NCBI GenBank assembly: GCA_002105175.1
Contig: MCGE01000004.1
Coordinates: 744,001 to 808,000, forward strand
Origin: Absidia repens
Lineage: Eukaryota > Mucoromycota > Mucoromycetes > Mucorales > Cunninghamellaceae
Reading direction: 5' to 3'
Length of the DNA stretch: 64,000 bases
Numbering within the stretch: the stretch's first letter is position 1; the number at the start of each line of letters is the position of its first letter. The notes beneath the pieces were generated by a model. The model saw nothing but the letters and a program-made list of their open reading frames with translations, was not told where the DNA came from and made no database searches. Positions 35,755 to 49,032 of this stretch are shown here, one piece after another. Made by a program: the position numbers and the translations under genes.

Positions 35755-38700
35755 CTAATAAAGTACACGGTGCATTTTCCTTCGCCGTTTTCTACTAGTG
35801 GTACGCCGAAGATGTTCAATATGCTTGCTATAAGTGATGTCCAATATTCCAAAGCTACCAAGCGCCATATTGGATCGACAGTTTAGCATATGCTCCACTG
35901 ACATCAAATCATCTACATATTGCTTGTTCCTAATTGACAGTATAAAAATGGATAATATGAATTAATCTATATTTATGAAATCCTTATTTTTTTTTTAATA
36001 AAGGGTTTTACCTTTGATCACAAATCATCTCCCATGACATGATGTCCACCAAGCCAGTCCCTTGTTGAGGTTGATTTAATTCTAATAAATCTGATTCCAT
36101 ATAAGCTTCCATTTCATAATGATCCCAATCATCATGCGTTTTCCAGGAATGCATGTAGCCACTTTCTTGATCATCTTTGCCACCATGTTCATCCATTCCG
36201 TAAACCTTAATAATATTGAATCAGGTTAGATGAGTATCAGTAAGTAATATTTTTTCTGCCTTGTTTTTTTATTTACCTGAGATATCCTTTTTTCAGTCAT
36301 TCCAATACCATAATCAATAAGTGATCGATTGTCCAACCAGGTTTGAAGCAATGGAAATAGATCATCATCATCATCATCAATACTATCTTCAGCTTCAATA
36401 TCCACTATTGATTGTTTGTTTGCAGGATCGCTTTGAATAAGTTGCATACAAAGTGGAGCCAGTTGTGCGCCAGGAATAGTGTCTGATAGATGGTACCATG
36501 ATTGTTGTAATGTGTGGAAATCCATTTGGTCCATTAGTAAATCCATGTGAGCTTGAAGCATTGAGCTGTGCAGCTTTGGCGCAGTGTTATGTTGCTGATC
36601 ATTCGAAAATAATGTTGCCCCTTGATAATGATGCAGGTATTCCAATGTCGTCAATAATTGCCGTACGTCTGGTCCAATCATATCCACGAGTATCACTAAA
36701 TGAGATGCTGGTACCAAGTAGCCCTCCATCAAACATACCAGGTGTAAAAAAGGTAACAGTAGCTGGCGGAGTGGTGATTCATAGTAAACTGCTGCTTGAA
36801 GTTGTAATATATCAAACGGGATGACAGAGGTATCTACATACAAATATATAAAGATGAAAATGGCAATTAGCGTTTTTTTTTTCTACTATTTCTTCCACGA
36901 GTAAAAAAATAAAAAGGAGATTGTCAGGGAAAAGCTTACCATTGCAAGTAAGAATAATTGGCCTTTTACTAGTTCGAGCCAAATCAGTCACACCATTCCA
37001 GAATCCTTTGTCAGTTTGGTATATCAGATCCACTTCTTCCAATAAAATTAAACTTTGTTTTGGTCCAGAAGGCACTGCTGTTGTTGCTGTTGCTGTTGTT
37101 GTTGTTGATTTTATCATGGGCAATTGGTCTTGTTTTGCTGGAATATCTCGTGGCGCTGAGGGGTGACCAGTATTCGGTATTGACTTTTGCTGAGGTTTGG
37201 TGTCTGAATTGGTTTTAGGTGTAAAGAAGTGCGTCAAAAGTTGATTTGGTTTGCTTGGGGGTACTACTCTATGGGTTTCGCTGTCATCGTCGCCGTCCCC
37301 TTCACCGTCATCCACATCATCAACCATATCAGAATCACCGCATGCCCCATTTGATTGTCGTTGTTGTGACACCAAAGAAGATTTGATACTACCGAAACGT
37401 ACCAGATGATTTTTGGTCATATCACCCACCAGGCGAACCACATCTTTGAGGGACCGCCGAATACCAGGATGAATTTCAAACACTTGATAGCCAGTTTCTT
37501 GTGCAGCCGTGAACACCCCAGCCGTTTTTCCAGCCCCAGAAGGCCCCACCAAAAGTATCATGTTCAAATCCTTCTTGCGTTTTTTTGTTGGCTTCTTCTT
37601 TTTGTTGCCACCTGATCCACCACCAGTCAGCATAAAATCATCATCATCGTTGTCATGCATATCAGTGTCATCGGTGTAGTGTTGTTCCATAGTACGTCGC
37701 GTCACCTTTTTCCGAGGACCAAAAAATGAAGCGTCCGTTTTCGAAGGAGCGACTTTTTGTCGTTCGAGCCAATCCCGTAAATAGCGATGATGACTTTGGT
37801 TGTCCAATAGGTATTCCACTTCCTTGGGTCGATATTTTTCACACCAATTCATGTTTCTGTCCACCACCGACGACAAATCCATTGTTGTTTTCCATTCGCC
37901 AAGTCTGTATCGATTCAGGAGGTCTTCGCATGCGGGATACCGCCAACCATCACCAATATCAGGAGGGTATAGTGCATCCATCATCTCCTCTATATCATAC
38001 GGTAATCGCCCTTGTTGATCAGTACGCGAAGCATATTGTTGTTGAATAGAATTTGACGTTACTGATGATGTTGTTGAAGATGATGACGGTGAAGAAATGC
38101 GCAGTTTGGATAGTATGCTGGATGACGTCGTGTCCTTGCTCGATGATGATGATGATGAAATCGTTGATTTTGCAAGTCGTTTCTTCCCGAGAGATTCCAA
38201 GTAATCACAGCCATGAGCCTGCACAATTTGCTGTAATTGACATGATGGTTTTTCTTTGTGGCGATATTGAAGAATGTTGCCATTGCCATCATCATGACTT
38301 GTTTGTCTATCCCCGGATTTGGATTGCTTGATATGCCCACCGAGAAAAGCAATTTTGTCAGGCCAAGGAAGTTGCATGTGCTGTTTCTTGTTGTTCTTTT
38401 GAGACAAAGAGGGGAGATCATCAACATCATCAATATCAAAATCGGTTTCCATGGGGTCTGATTTCATCGGTGTAAGAGGTCGTGGTGAAGATCGCGATGG
38501 GGTTGTCCATTCAGAAGCTTTTCTAGGTGTAGGTATACTGTCAGGATCGGATAAATAAATGTTGTTCATTGATCTAGTGATCGTAACTGTCGTTGCTGGT
38601 GAAGCAACTGGTGAAGACTGTCGAGGCGGCTGTTCATCCACTTGATCTAGTTGCTGTGGAGGTGGACATTTTATTGGACTTTGTTTGGGTTTTGAAGACT

Positions 38701-39001
38701 GTGTTTCAAATATATGAAATAATTTTGCTGTTTGGCTTTTTGTTGGTGTAGGAGATTCCGATGTTGCTGTTACTGTTGGTACGGTTGTAGCTGAAACGAC
38801 TGTTGGTGATATTGCAGTTGGAGTAGTTGGCGTCGTGGAAGAAGGAGCGCTGGTGGTGGTGAATGCAGACAATAGTTTTTGTTTTTTGATGGTGACTTTA
38901 CCAGAGGGCGAGGGAGAGGAAGAAGAAGGCGACGATTCATGATTTCCCGGAGCAAAGAAAGGGTTCAAACGTCTTTTTGAAGGAAGATATGATTCATCCA
39001 T
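35755..39001 (-). CDS. ELG1: Elg1/ATAD5-type alternative RFC large subunit (PCNA unloader)
   Basis: Four exons (39001-36940, 36833-36277, 36205-36012, 35929-35755) give 995 residues. The N-terminal 350 residues are Ser/Thr/Pro-rich and start with MDESYLPSKRRLNPFF; an NPFF-like motif near the start could be a PCNA or SUMO contact. The RFC entry motif NWCEKYRPKEVEYLL (about 390) and the Walker A MILLVGPSGAGKTAG (about 480) follow, then GYQVFEIHPGIRRS, the Walker B-like LILLEEVDLIY (about 650) and a sensor-1 region IILTCND. Elg1/ATAD5 replaces Rfc1 to unload PCNA after replication. The ordering, the large insert between the Walker motifs and the EEVD Walker B fit Elg1/ATAD5 better than Rfc1 or Ctf18. 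The C-terminal exons are acidic and end in a basic RKRRRK tail. Confidence 0.88.
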
Positions 39002-39380
39002 TCAATAAGTGTAAGAATAAAAGAATAATATTTTTTTTTGTAAAAAAAGAAGCGCGAATCATTTAAAAAAATATACACGCGCCTCAAAAAAATTGAAACA
39101 CAGTCGGACGTCGTTGAATTGGCTCGACGATTTATTTCTGCACCCTTGTTTCTCAGCATCAGACCACAGAAAAAAAGATACATATCAATATATATATATA
39201 GGCCAATAGCTGTAGTAGTTATAAAATTTCGGTAAGAAAAATAACGATCTATAGCGCATCCAAGTACTTATCCGGGTCATACCAAATGTATCAAAAACAA
39301 TTAATTTAAAGACGCAATTACTGTAGATAATATCAAAACGGCCAAAACAACACAAACCAGGGCATTTTTATTTAAACACC

Positions 39381-39411
<31 letters not shown>

Positions 39412-39434
39412 CTCTTTATTATTCAATCAACACC
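39002..39434. promoter_or_regulatory. Divergent promoter region (ELG1 / SDH7)
   Basis: The 433 bp between head-to-head genes end with a run of 27 T at 39384-39410, 24 bp before the SDH7 start. A short TA repeat is at about 39190-39199. Confidence 0.45.
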
Positions 39435-39940
39435 ATGACTAGGGCAGCACGACGAGCAGCACAAGAAGCAAAGGTTTTATTGGCACCCATTCCACTCTAC
39501 CGACAAATTCTTCGAGTTCATAGAAACCTTCCTCCAGCAATGAGAAGTATGGGTGACGACTACGTAAAATCCGAATTTAGAAGACACAAATCGATCGACA
39601 ACCCAGTACACATCATTGGCTTTGTCTCCCAGTGGCAAGAGTAAGTATATATAAATGCAGCTGCTTTTTTTTCAACTATATGAATAACTTATTATTTCCT
39701 CGTGTCTTGAATAGATATTTGGAGTTACTCAAGTCTCAAACCGAACCAAACCATGGTACCGACTCACCAGCACCTGTCGAAGATAGCCTTGTTCGTAGCT
39801 TCAATACACCAAAGGACGGTTGGGGCAAGCGCATCGATGGCAGTTTACTCGATAAACTGAGTGATGAACAGCTTGGACAGCTCTATGAATTACGAACGGA
39901 AGTCAAGAAATCAGTCAACGGCGATGATCATCAAAAGTAG
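39435..39940 (+). CDS. SDH7: Succinate dehydrogenase assembly factor 3 (ACN9 family, LYR protein)
   Basis: Two exons (39435-39640, 39715-39940) give 143 residues. It is a mitochondrial matrix assembly factor protecting the Fe-S subunit of complex II during maturation. Visible family features are [20 protein letters not shown] with the LYR motif, [18 protein letters not shown], and [16 protein letters not shown]. The N-terminus [14 protein letters not shown] is basic and suits mitochondrial import. The C-terminal 70 residues carry a [18 protein letters not shown] helix also found in ACN9 proteins. The intron interrupts WQ|E-Y as expected from frame. Confidence 0.92.
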
Positions 39941-40236
39941 ATATAGATGTAGATATAGGAATAGCGTATACAGTATTTGTTGTGTATAGATTAGTATTTG
40001 TGTGTAGTTTGGTTCATATTTTTATGATTTTAATAAATATATTGTTGCTGTTTTAATATTATTGTGACCTTATTCTGCAAATCAAATGACATCTTGTCCC
40101 CTTCTCATACCACACGCCCATTTCCTCCTGTCTTTACCTCTAACTCATCCCATCAAAAATATCTACACAACATGACATACAAGTAGACAAAATAATAATA
40201 GAATCATCATCAAAAGACAGAAGGTTTTTTTTTTAT

Positions 40237-41027
40237 TTATTTAATTTTGTAATCAGGCACATCTCCAGCAAACATCCATGATCGTTGTTCCCCATTGGAT
40301 AAATGAGAGCAATCCCCATTCAACACTAAATCCCATTGTCCGCTACCTGTATCACTATCACTACGTCTAACTAACTTGGCTAAACTACAAGTACCAGATT
40401 TGACAGCCAGGTTGGGATCATCCATCAGAGTACGAACCGCCGTAATCACCGTCGCAGCATGACCCGATAGGAGGATGGTGGACACTTCACCTTCATCATC
40501 TAATTGCTTGATCAAATTGTCCAACCCTTTTTGAGTACGTTGATGACACTTGGCTACCGTTTCAGGCCCATCAGGCACCTCCACGCTACTAACGTAATCC
40601 ACCTGAAAGTCCAGTTCAGGAAACAGCTTTTGTTGATTTTCAATGGTTGTTGGTAAAAGATATTCTGGGTAAGCTTCACCATACCATTCACTATAAGATG
40701 TAATACAGAATATAGTTAGTATCATTGTTTCATTCAATGATTATTGGCATGTATCATGTTCACTACTTACGCCATGGCATAATCAATATGGATAGGTACT
40801 TGGGTGACCTTTGCCAAAGGCAGAATGGTTTGTAATACTCGGTAAAAGGGAGAGGTATATATTCTTTGAATGGCTTTATCTTGTAAAAATACACCAAGTT
40901 CTTCCGCTTGTTGAAGTCCTTCCACTGATAACTGCGAGTCGTGCGTCAAGCCGGTAGGATAGATCGGTGCAGGGTTTACCCAGTCTTCGCGGAAGCCATG
41001 TCTAGTAATCCATATTTCTTTCAACAT
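40237..41027 (-). CDS. Histidine phosphatase superfamily protein (phosphoglycerate-mutase-like; Tfc7/UBASH3 type)
   Basis: Two exons (41027-40771, 40690-40237) give 236 residues. The catalytic ITRHGFREDWVNP has the phosphohistidine in RHG. DSQLSVEGLQQAEELG and IYTSPFYRVLQTILPLA are the typical second blocks, and the second catalytic His is in LLSGHAATVITAVRTL. The RHGFR-W variant and overall length match the group that includes the N-terminal domain of yeast Tfc7 (TFIIIC tau55) and small stand-alone homologues. Here there is no TFIIIC-type C-terminal extension, so I do not call it Tfc7. The substrate is unknown. A run of 26 A (sense T) at 41057-41082 lies 30 bp upstream of the start. Confidence 0.85.
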
Positions 41028-41639
41028 GATAAATAAAATAAATAATAAATACGTGCAAAAAAAAAAAAAAAAAAAAAAAAAAGCGTTAGTCGTTTAAAAT
41101 AAATAAATAAATAAAAAAAACCGACACATTTAGTGCGTTTTATTGTGTCACCATGAGCATAATATAGGGATGTCCCATCATACCCACAATATCATGCTTT
41201 GCATTATTTTTTTTTTTTACACATTCTCTTACTGAACATGCTACAAGTCTGAATGGTGTTTTTCTGTATAATAACATCAGAATACAAGCATACAGTACGA
41301 CTATCCTATATCCAGTCACACTTTATATCAAGCGATTTTGGGTAGTGGTTGCGAGACTTCCAAGTTAAAAAAGACAAGAAATCTGCCCGACACTTTTTAA
41401 TGCATATCTTTGAGTGTGTATAATTCTTGCTCTTCAAAATGATCCCAATCGTACTTAAGAATTGTGTATAGGTCCTAGTATAAAATTGAGTCATAAAAAA
41501 AACAAACAAACATCGATCAACTAGGCGTCAGGTGGTGAGATCATGAAGTATGGGTTTTGATGGGATGGCGTTAGATGACCCCACCATTTCATTAGAAGCA
41601 AAAAAAAAAAAAAAAAGATTGGGATTGAATCTCGTTGAC

Positions 41640-41930
41640 ATTCATACGCCGCTCACATGAATTTATACTGTGAATTTCCCTTTTCCCTTTTGTCTTCCTG
41701 TTTTTCCTCTTCAATAACGCTTCAATGTAGTGATGGTAATGTTGGAATAGCATTAAAACTTGAATCAGGGGCATTTTGAAAAGTACAATACAAACATCTG
41801 GGGAAACGCTTCCATTTTAAATATAGGATTTGAGACTAGTGTCATGGTATCGTCATTAGTTTAGCTTTGTGATAGTTTGTCTATCTACATCTCAATAAAA
41901 TATATCTTTTCTCTTTTTCTCATTAGCCTA
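41640..41930 (+). repeat. Dispersed repeat family, copy 6 (degenerate)
   Basis: It has CGCCGCTCACATGAAT (diverged box, 41649-41664), a CT-rich stretch and GGGGAAACGCTTCCATTTTA in place of the core. GAGACTAGTGTCATGGTATC, TTAGTTTAGC and the tail CATCTCAATAAAATATATCT follow. Confidence 0.6.
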
Positions 41931-42052
41931 TTTGTCTTAAGTCTACGTTATTTGTTTTGTTGAATGTGTATATCTGTGTGTATTATAGAAAAGAAAACAT
42001 GTGTAGGTGCGAACAGGTTGTAACCTAAATATTCCGACATCAATCTTGAAAC

Positions 42053-42176
42053 CCTAAGGCTTTTTTTTTGGTGGTGATTTGCTTTTTTTTAATACGGATT
42101 TGAATAGTATAGGTCATGGAAAATATGAATCCGTATTTTTTTTATCAACTTTCATAATAAAAAAAAAAGCCTTAGG
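42053..42176. repeat. 124-bp fold-back (terminal inverted repeat) element
   Basis: The ends are a perfect 17-bp inverted repeat, CCTAAGGCTTTTTTTTT (42053-42069) and its complement (42160-42176). Nested inside is a second 10-bp inverted pair, AATACGGATT (42091-42100) and AATCCGTATT (42128-42137). The arrangement would fold into an interrupted hairpin, like a very small MITE. No clear target-site duplication was found. Confidence 0.6.
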
Positions 42177-43010
42177 CATTTAAAGTTGGTCGGTCCAGGC
42201 TGTGAGGGGGGGAAATTGAGACAGGTCTTTTACCACAAAAGGAAAATATATGAGTGGGCGGGGCTATAAACAAGGCAGTTCTCTGTGCAACATAGCTCAG
42301 TTGCGAGGGGCAAAACTGGCCACTGATATCTTGTGGCTTGCAAATCATAAAAAGAAGAGCAACATCACCGCGAGAAAAAAATGCATCAACTTATTTCATA
42401 ACAATGCCACGCCCATATTCGTGCGGGATACAACCATGTCATCTTGATTAATTTTTCACTTCCAATAAGTATTTTTTTGTCTTCTCATTATACTATAAAC
42501 TAACTATCATATATAAGCAGGGACGAAATATCAACATAATATCCATACGTGCATAAAAGTAATCAAGGTATGTCGTTTTTTATTCAGTAATATAAAAACA
42601 GGGATTATAAATGTGCTAAACTGAATCATAATACGATGTACTGAACTAATTCGTGATCTATGTTTCAACGCAAAATAATCTAACCAGTCCTTTCTTGCTG
42701 TGGTGTTTATTAGGTGTTGGAAGTAAAAAGTGAAAATAAAAAAAAATAATAAATGTGGGCGCTCCCACATTTGACACATAAAATCTATTTTTATTTTTAT
42801 ACCTGAACGGGATTTCAATTTCACAACACTGATAGCTAGTACTGAAATTAGACTTTGTGGAATCTAATTACTTGACTATGATTTTTTTATTCTCAGTTTT
42901 TACTTTTTTTTTTTAAAGAGCAAGGTTTTTTTACCCACTGGGGTTTTCCGGCTTCTTCCTCGTTGTTATTTAAAATAATGAAGCTACTTTATTCAGTCTC
43001 GTATTTCATC

Positions 43011-43081
43011 ACAGTGAGATTAATAAAAAAAAAAAAAATCACAGTGAGATTAATAAAAAAAAAATCACAGTGAGATTAAGT
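43011..43081. repeat. Three-copy tandem repeat
   Basis: ATCACAGTGAGATTAATAAA followed by an A run occurs three times in a row; the A run differs in length between copies and the third copy ends in AAGTGG. Confidence 0.8.
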
Positions 43082-43129
43082 GGGGAATTCAGGGGTAAAA
43101 AATAGAGTGAAGAGATAAGGCGGATATAC

Positions 43130-43530
43130 AAATGATGATGGTATAGATGCTTTGATGTAAATATTGCTAATCAGGAACCAAGAAATACGACAGGTATTGC
43201 TAATCTCCCTAACATGGTATTGTTCAATACCAATACTCCTCCTTTAGGTATTGTTAAGAGCCCTAGTAAAATGCTACTTACAGTTGCCAAAAAAAACCCC
43301 CACACGATTGTAACAGCGACATGGATATAGTGATGTGAGTAGACGAAATTGATGGAAAATACAAAGTCAGAGACGATCTATGTGATGTGAGTGGAGGAAA
43401 TGATGGAAATTTCAGTCATAGATCTTTATCTTAGATACGGCTTTACGCCTCTTTCTTTTTAAATATGACGATATAGATACTTTGATATATATATTGCTAA
43501 TCAGGAACTAGGGATACGATAGACCGATCA
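43130..43530. repeat. Degenerate direct duplication
   Basis: The block at about 43138-43197 (TATAGATGCTTTGATGTAAA, TATTGCTAATCAGGAACCA) is repeated with changes at about 43467-43525 (TATAGATACTTTGATATATA, TATTGCTAATCAGGAACTA). Between them GTGATGTGAGTAGACGAAAT and GTGATGTGAGTGGAGGAAAT form a second, shorter direct pair. Confidence 0.65.
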
Positions 43531-43689
43531 ATAGTAGTTGAGAAAGGTGTTAGCCTAGAAGAATGGTGTAGAAGACGGAAAGATGTAAAATAAAAATGGG
43601 ATCTCTAAAAGGGATCTCCAAGCTTCTAATGAAGTTTCAACATACATCATTGAAGCTTAAACAAACATTTATTTCAAACAAAGACAAGG

Positions 43690-43860
43690 TTTAAGGAAGC
43701 AGATATATGTTTTATTGAAGAAAAGAGACATCTACATGTACTAAGCTAATCAAGACATTTCCCCAAGATTCTACAATCAAAATGAAAGGGTTTCCCCATG
43801 TCTCTTGCAATCCCTTTTCTAAAACCCTTCTAAACTATTTCTAAACAGAAAGCCAAAGCC
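43690..43860 (-). repeat. Dispersed repeat family, copy 7 (short)
   Basis: Minus orientation. It shows AGTTTAGAAGGGTTTTAGAA, the core GACATGGGGAAACCCTTTCA (about 43785-43804) and CTTAGTACATGTAGATG. The 5' CACGTG box and A/T-rich part are missing. Confidence 0.65.
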
Positions 43861-44425
43861 ACCAGGTCCACAATGAGCCAAAAACAGTGAACAGATGTTG
43901 GCTCATTCCCGTTCACTTGTCTTTTTTTTTTTTTTTTTTTTTGGATTTGCGCTCGCATTTTTTTTTTTGGATCAACAATCCAGACTGCCGGCGGCGGCGA
44001 TTGAATTCACACCCATCTGGCTTTACAGCCTGCAAAATCCAATTAACCTGCAATATACTCTTCTTCGCTTTATATAAAACGAACTACGAAACCGTTCAAC
44101 TTCAAATTTTCCATGCATCTTTAGAAATATTATACAATCATTTTTTGCCACCAAACCAACCATCCATCTCTCATACAATTAATTGCACAATGCTCTAAAG
44201 TTTACGCCTATAAGCTCACAGCTAAAGCCTACAGCCATAATAACCGCCTCTACATTATTGCCCACCATTCAACCACACACATATTTGGACATCCACGTTT
44301 GCTTGGATCCGCTTTCTAGTCACATACTCCTTCTACTCATATCATTTTTTTTTTTTTTCCCCCATCCAATATCCCCATACACACACAGAAATACCCCTCC
44401 ATACCGCTAAAAAAACATAGAAATC

Positions 44426-44535
44426 CGCTAAAACAGCGCCGGGAGAGGCGCGGCTACGCCGCGCTTTTGCCCAAAGGAGCCAGAGGACAGCGCGAGCGGA
44501 GTTCAAAAATGTTCGGGCCGCTTTAAGCCCCGAAT
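44426..44535. other. GC-rich island with perfect hairpin
   Basis: About 110 bp of high GC sits in otherwise AT-rich DNA. It contains GCGCGGCTACGCCGCGC (44448-44464), a perfect 7-bp stem with a 3-nt loop, preceded by GCGCCGGGAGAGG and followed by GCGCGAGCGGAG. The flanks repeat CCGCTAAAA (44404-44412, 44425-44433). The composition is unlike any neighbour. It may be the end of a mobile element; this is inference. Confidence 0.45.
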
Positions 44536-45284
44536 CTTGTGTAATGGTGTTTTTTGTAATCGTTGGTTTTCGGTTTGACTGAAATTTCATGAAGTTGATG
44601 ATTGGAAAGTCTGCATTTCTTGGTATCTCTAAATATTTATTAAATCTTGTTAAAAATACCTAAGATATATTTATGTAGGCGATTACTGTACATTTGTTTG
44701 GTACATGTTTATTGATAGTCTAACAATATTAGAAGACCTTAATGGACGTAAAATTAAAGATCTGTATTTCTAATTTTAGTAATGTTTTTACCGGGGGTTT
44801 TTCTATTAAGATATTTCACAAGATAATTAATGTATGAATAAACTAATGGTAAACCACAATATATATAATTGGGGTGGGGGTTGGTAGGAGGTAACATGGC
44901 GTAATGGTTATATTGTTGTGGAATAAAAATAAATAATATGGTGTGGCTCACTTATAATGTCAAATATTAGGCATGATCCTAGAAAGTTGATGGCTTTTTA
45001 AAAAATGGCCACCTCAAAAAAACAATGTATAAACATGATAATTCAGACCTTTAAGAACAAAACGTGTACATCAATTTTTTTTTAATAAAAAAAGAAAACT
45101 TATCAGCCTTCAAAAAAAGAAGACTTTGGCTGGCTGGCCTAGGATTTGAAACGTATCTGATGTACTAAAAAGGAAAATGATATGTGCATTTATTTTGTAA
45201 AACACCGCGAAAACTGTAAAATATTATACAGAAAACAAGGTCCTGTTTTTTGCCCGTTCCCGCTCCCATATCAAGCGTAGCTAA

Positions 45285-45325
45285 TAGATGTAGATGTAGA
45301 TGTAGATGTAGATGTAGATGTAGAT
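45285..45325. repeat. TAGATG hexanucleotide microsatellite
   Basis: Nearly seven exact units of TAGATG lie in tandem, between the GC-rich island and repeat copy 8. Confidence 0.85.
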
Positions 45326-45504
45326 TGTAAGACTGCAAATGAGTATTAGTTTATGTATTTTTATTTACTATTTGTACAATAAAAAGTGCCGTCCCTTCTT
45401 TTTTTTGTTGTTGTTGTACGGACACACTCCCGTTTGTATTTTTCTGCTTATAATAAGTCCATGTTTATACATTTGGTAAGACAATCAAACAATGATAGAA
45501 AAAG

Positions 45505-45790
45505 GCAAGACAAAGTTTATTCAGTAGTAATTATAACAATGACAACCAATACTAAACTAAGATGAAAGTTAATCTAATAGTGGTCCCAAATTCTGGATCC
45601 AGAATGAAAGGGGTTCCCCATGCATCTCGTAAGACCTGAGCTGAAAACCCTTCTAAACTAGTCCTGACACTAATCCCAGTTGAACATCATCCCATTGAGA
45701 TCAATGAAATGGCGGTGACTTGGAAAAAAAAAAAAGAAAGGAAGGAGAAAAAAAAAAGGCTTTAAAAGGTATTTTTCAAACTGCGATTGA
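45505..45790 (-). repeat. Dispersed repeat family, copy 8
   Basis: Minus orientation. GGACTAGTTTAGAAGGGTTT, TTCAGCTCAGG, the core GATGCATGGGGAACCCCTTT and GGATCCAGAATTTGGGACCA are all clear. It has a T-rich 5' part, and at the right end CTTAGTTTAGTATTGGTTGT; the CACGTG box is not recognisable. Confidence 0.8.
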
Positions 45791-46274
45791 AGCCATAAAT
45801 TTGAAATGAAAATTGAAAATTTGACATTATAAAGTGAGCCGCACCATATAAAGCATTTTTTTGTTCTAATTTCTGTTGTTTTACAATTTGGGAGAAGTTA
45901 AATAGAGTAGTGCTGGTAGGGATAGTGTTTTTTTTTTTTTTTTTTTTTTTTTGTAGTTACAATTTCTGGTCAACTCATCTCTAGCAAAAAATGGCGCCCA
46001 TTTTTGGCGTGGATTGGATGAAGGAAGAACTGCATGAAAAGAAATCAAGAAACCGAGGATCAAAGAATAGCAATAATTGTTGACATCATTTCCATATTTC
46101 AGTAACATACAAAACAAATTAAACATATATACATTGCTGCCACTGCTTTTTTATTTTTATTCACAATATAAAGAATCATACTACACTAAGTCATACTAAT
46201 GCTATATAATACTATTAAACTAAACTATATAACTCCATACCATCGAATCCGTCATATTTTGGTATGTCAGTATT

Positions 46275-48595
<2,321 letters not shown>

Positions 48596-49032
48596 AGAAG
48601 ACGTCAACAACGTTTATATATGGTTCTGAAAAAAACAAAAAAACAAAAGAAACGGTATAACCGCAGCGTTTAAAGCGCCAAAGCGATCAACAATATTCAA
48701 TCTCCGTCAGACGTGAAATGGCTTTAGAGCTAATGAAAAAAACGGAGGTTCTGTATTAAAGCAGTGCTCATGATATATTTCTGTACCGTAAGATTGTATT
48801 TTTATTCATATTGATATATGTTTTCCATATTACATTTCGTCGTTTCACAAGCACTGCCTTTGCTTATTCAGTAATAGAAATCAAAGAGGGGAGTATTGTC
48901 AGCCAATCAATGCCCGAGAAAAAAGCGTCACGGCTTAGAAATATTTTCTTGATATTTTCTTTTTTTTACTTCTTTTTTTATTTTTTTATTTTTTTTTTTT
49001 ACCGCATAATCCACTCAATATCAAATCAAATC
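48596..49032. promoter_or_regulatory. Divergent promoter region (casein kinase 1 / SQT1)
   Basis: The 437-bp stretch has CGTTTAAAGCGCCAAAGCG at 48667-48685, 72 bp upstream of the kinase start. A T-rich block (48960-49000) lies just upstream of the SQT1 start. Confidence 0.45.

Larger units (their letters stand above)
41028..46274. other. Large gene-poor region with several repeats
   Basis: No complete gene could be supported across 5.2 kb. It holds repeat copies 6, 7 and 8, a possible diverged copy (42530-42780), a fold-back element (42053-42176), short tandem repeats (43011-43081, 45285-45325), a degenerate duplication (43130-43530) and a GC-rich hairpin island (44426-44535). A 25-codon exon-like fragment lies at 41401-41477. 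The promoter of the histidine phosphatase gene occupies the left end. Confidence 0.55.

Noticed and set aside
42285..42350. A tRNA-like start (CATAGCTCAGTTGCGAGG) resembling an A box and D arm.
   Set aside because: No matching acceptor stem, anticodon arm or T arm with GGTTCGA follows, so it is not a tRNA gene.
44342..44590. Minus-strand frame across the GC-rich island (SGLKAARTFLNSARAVLWLL).
   Set aside because: It is a by-product of the GC-rich hairpin composition, with no splice or start support and no family match.
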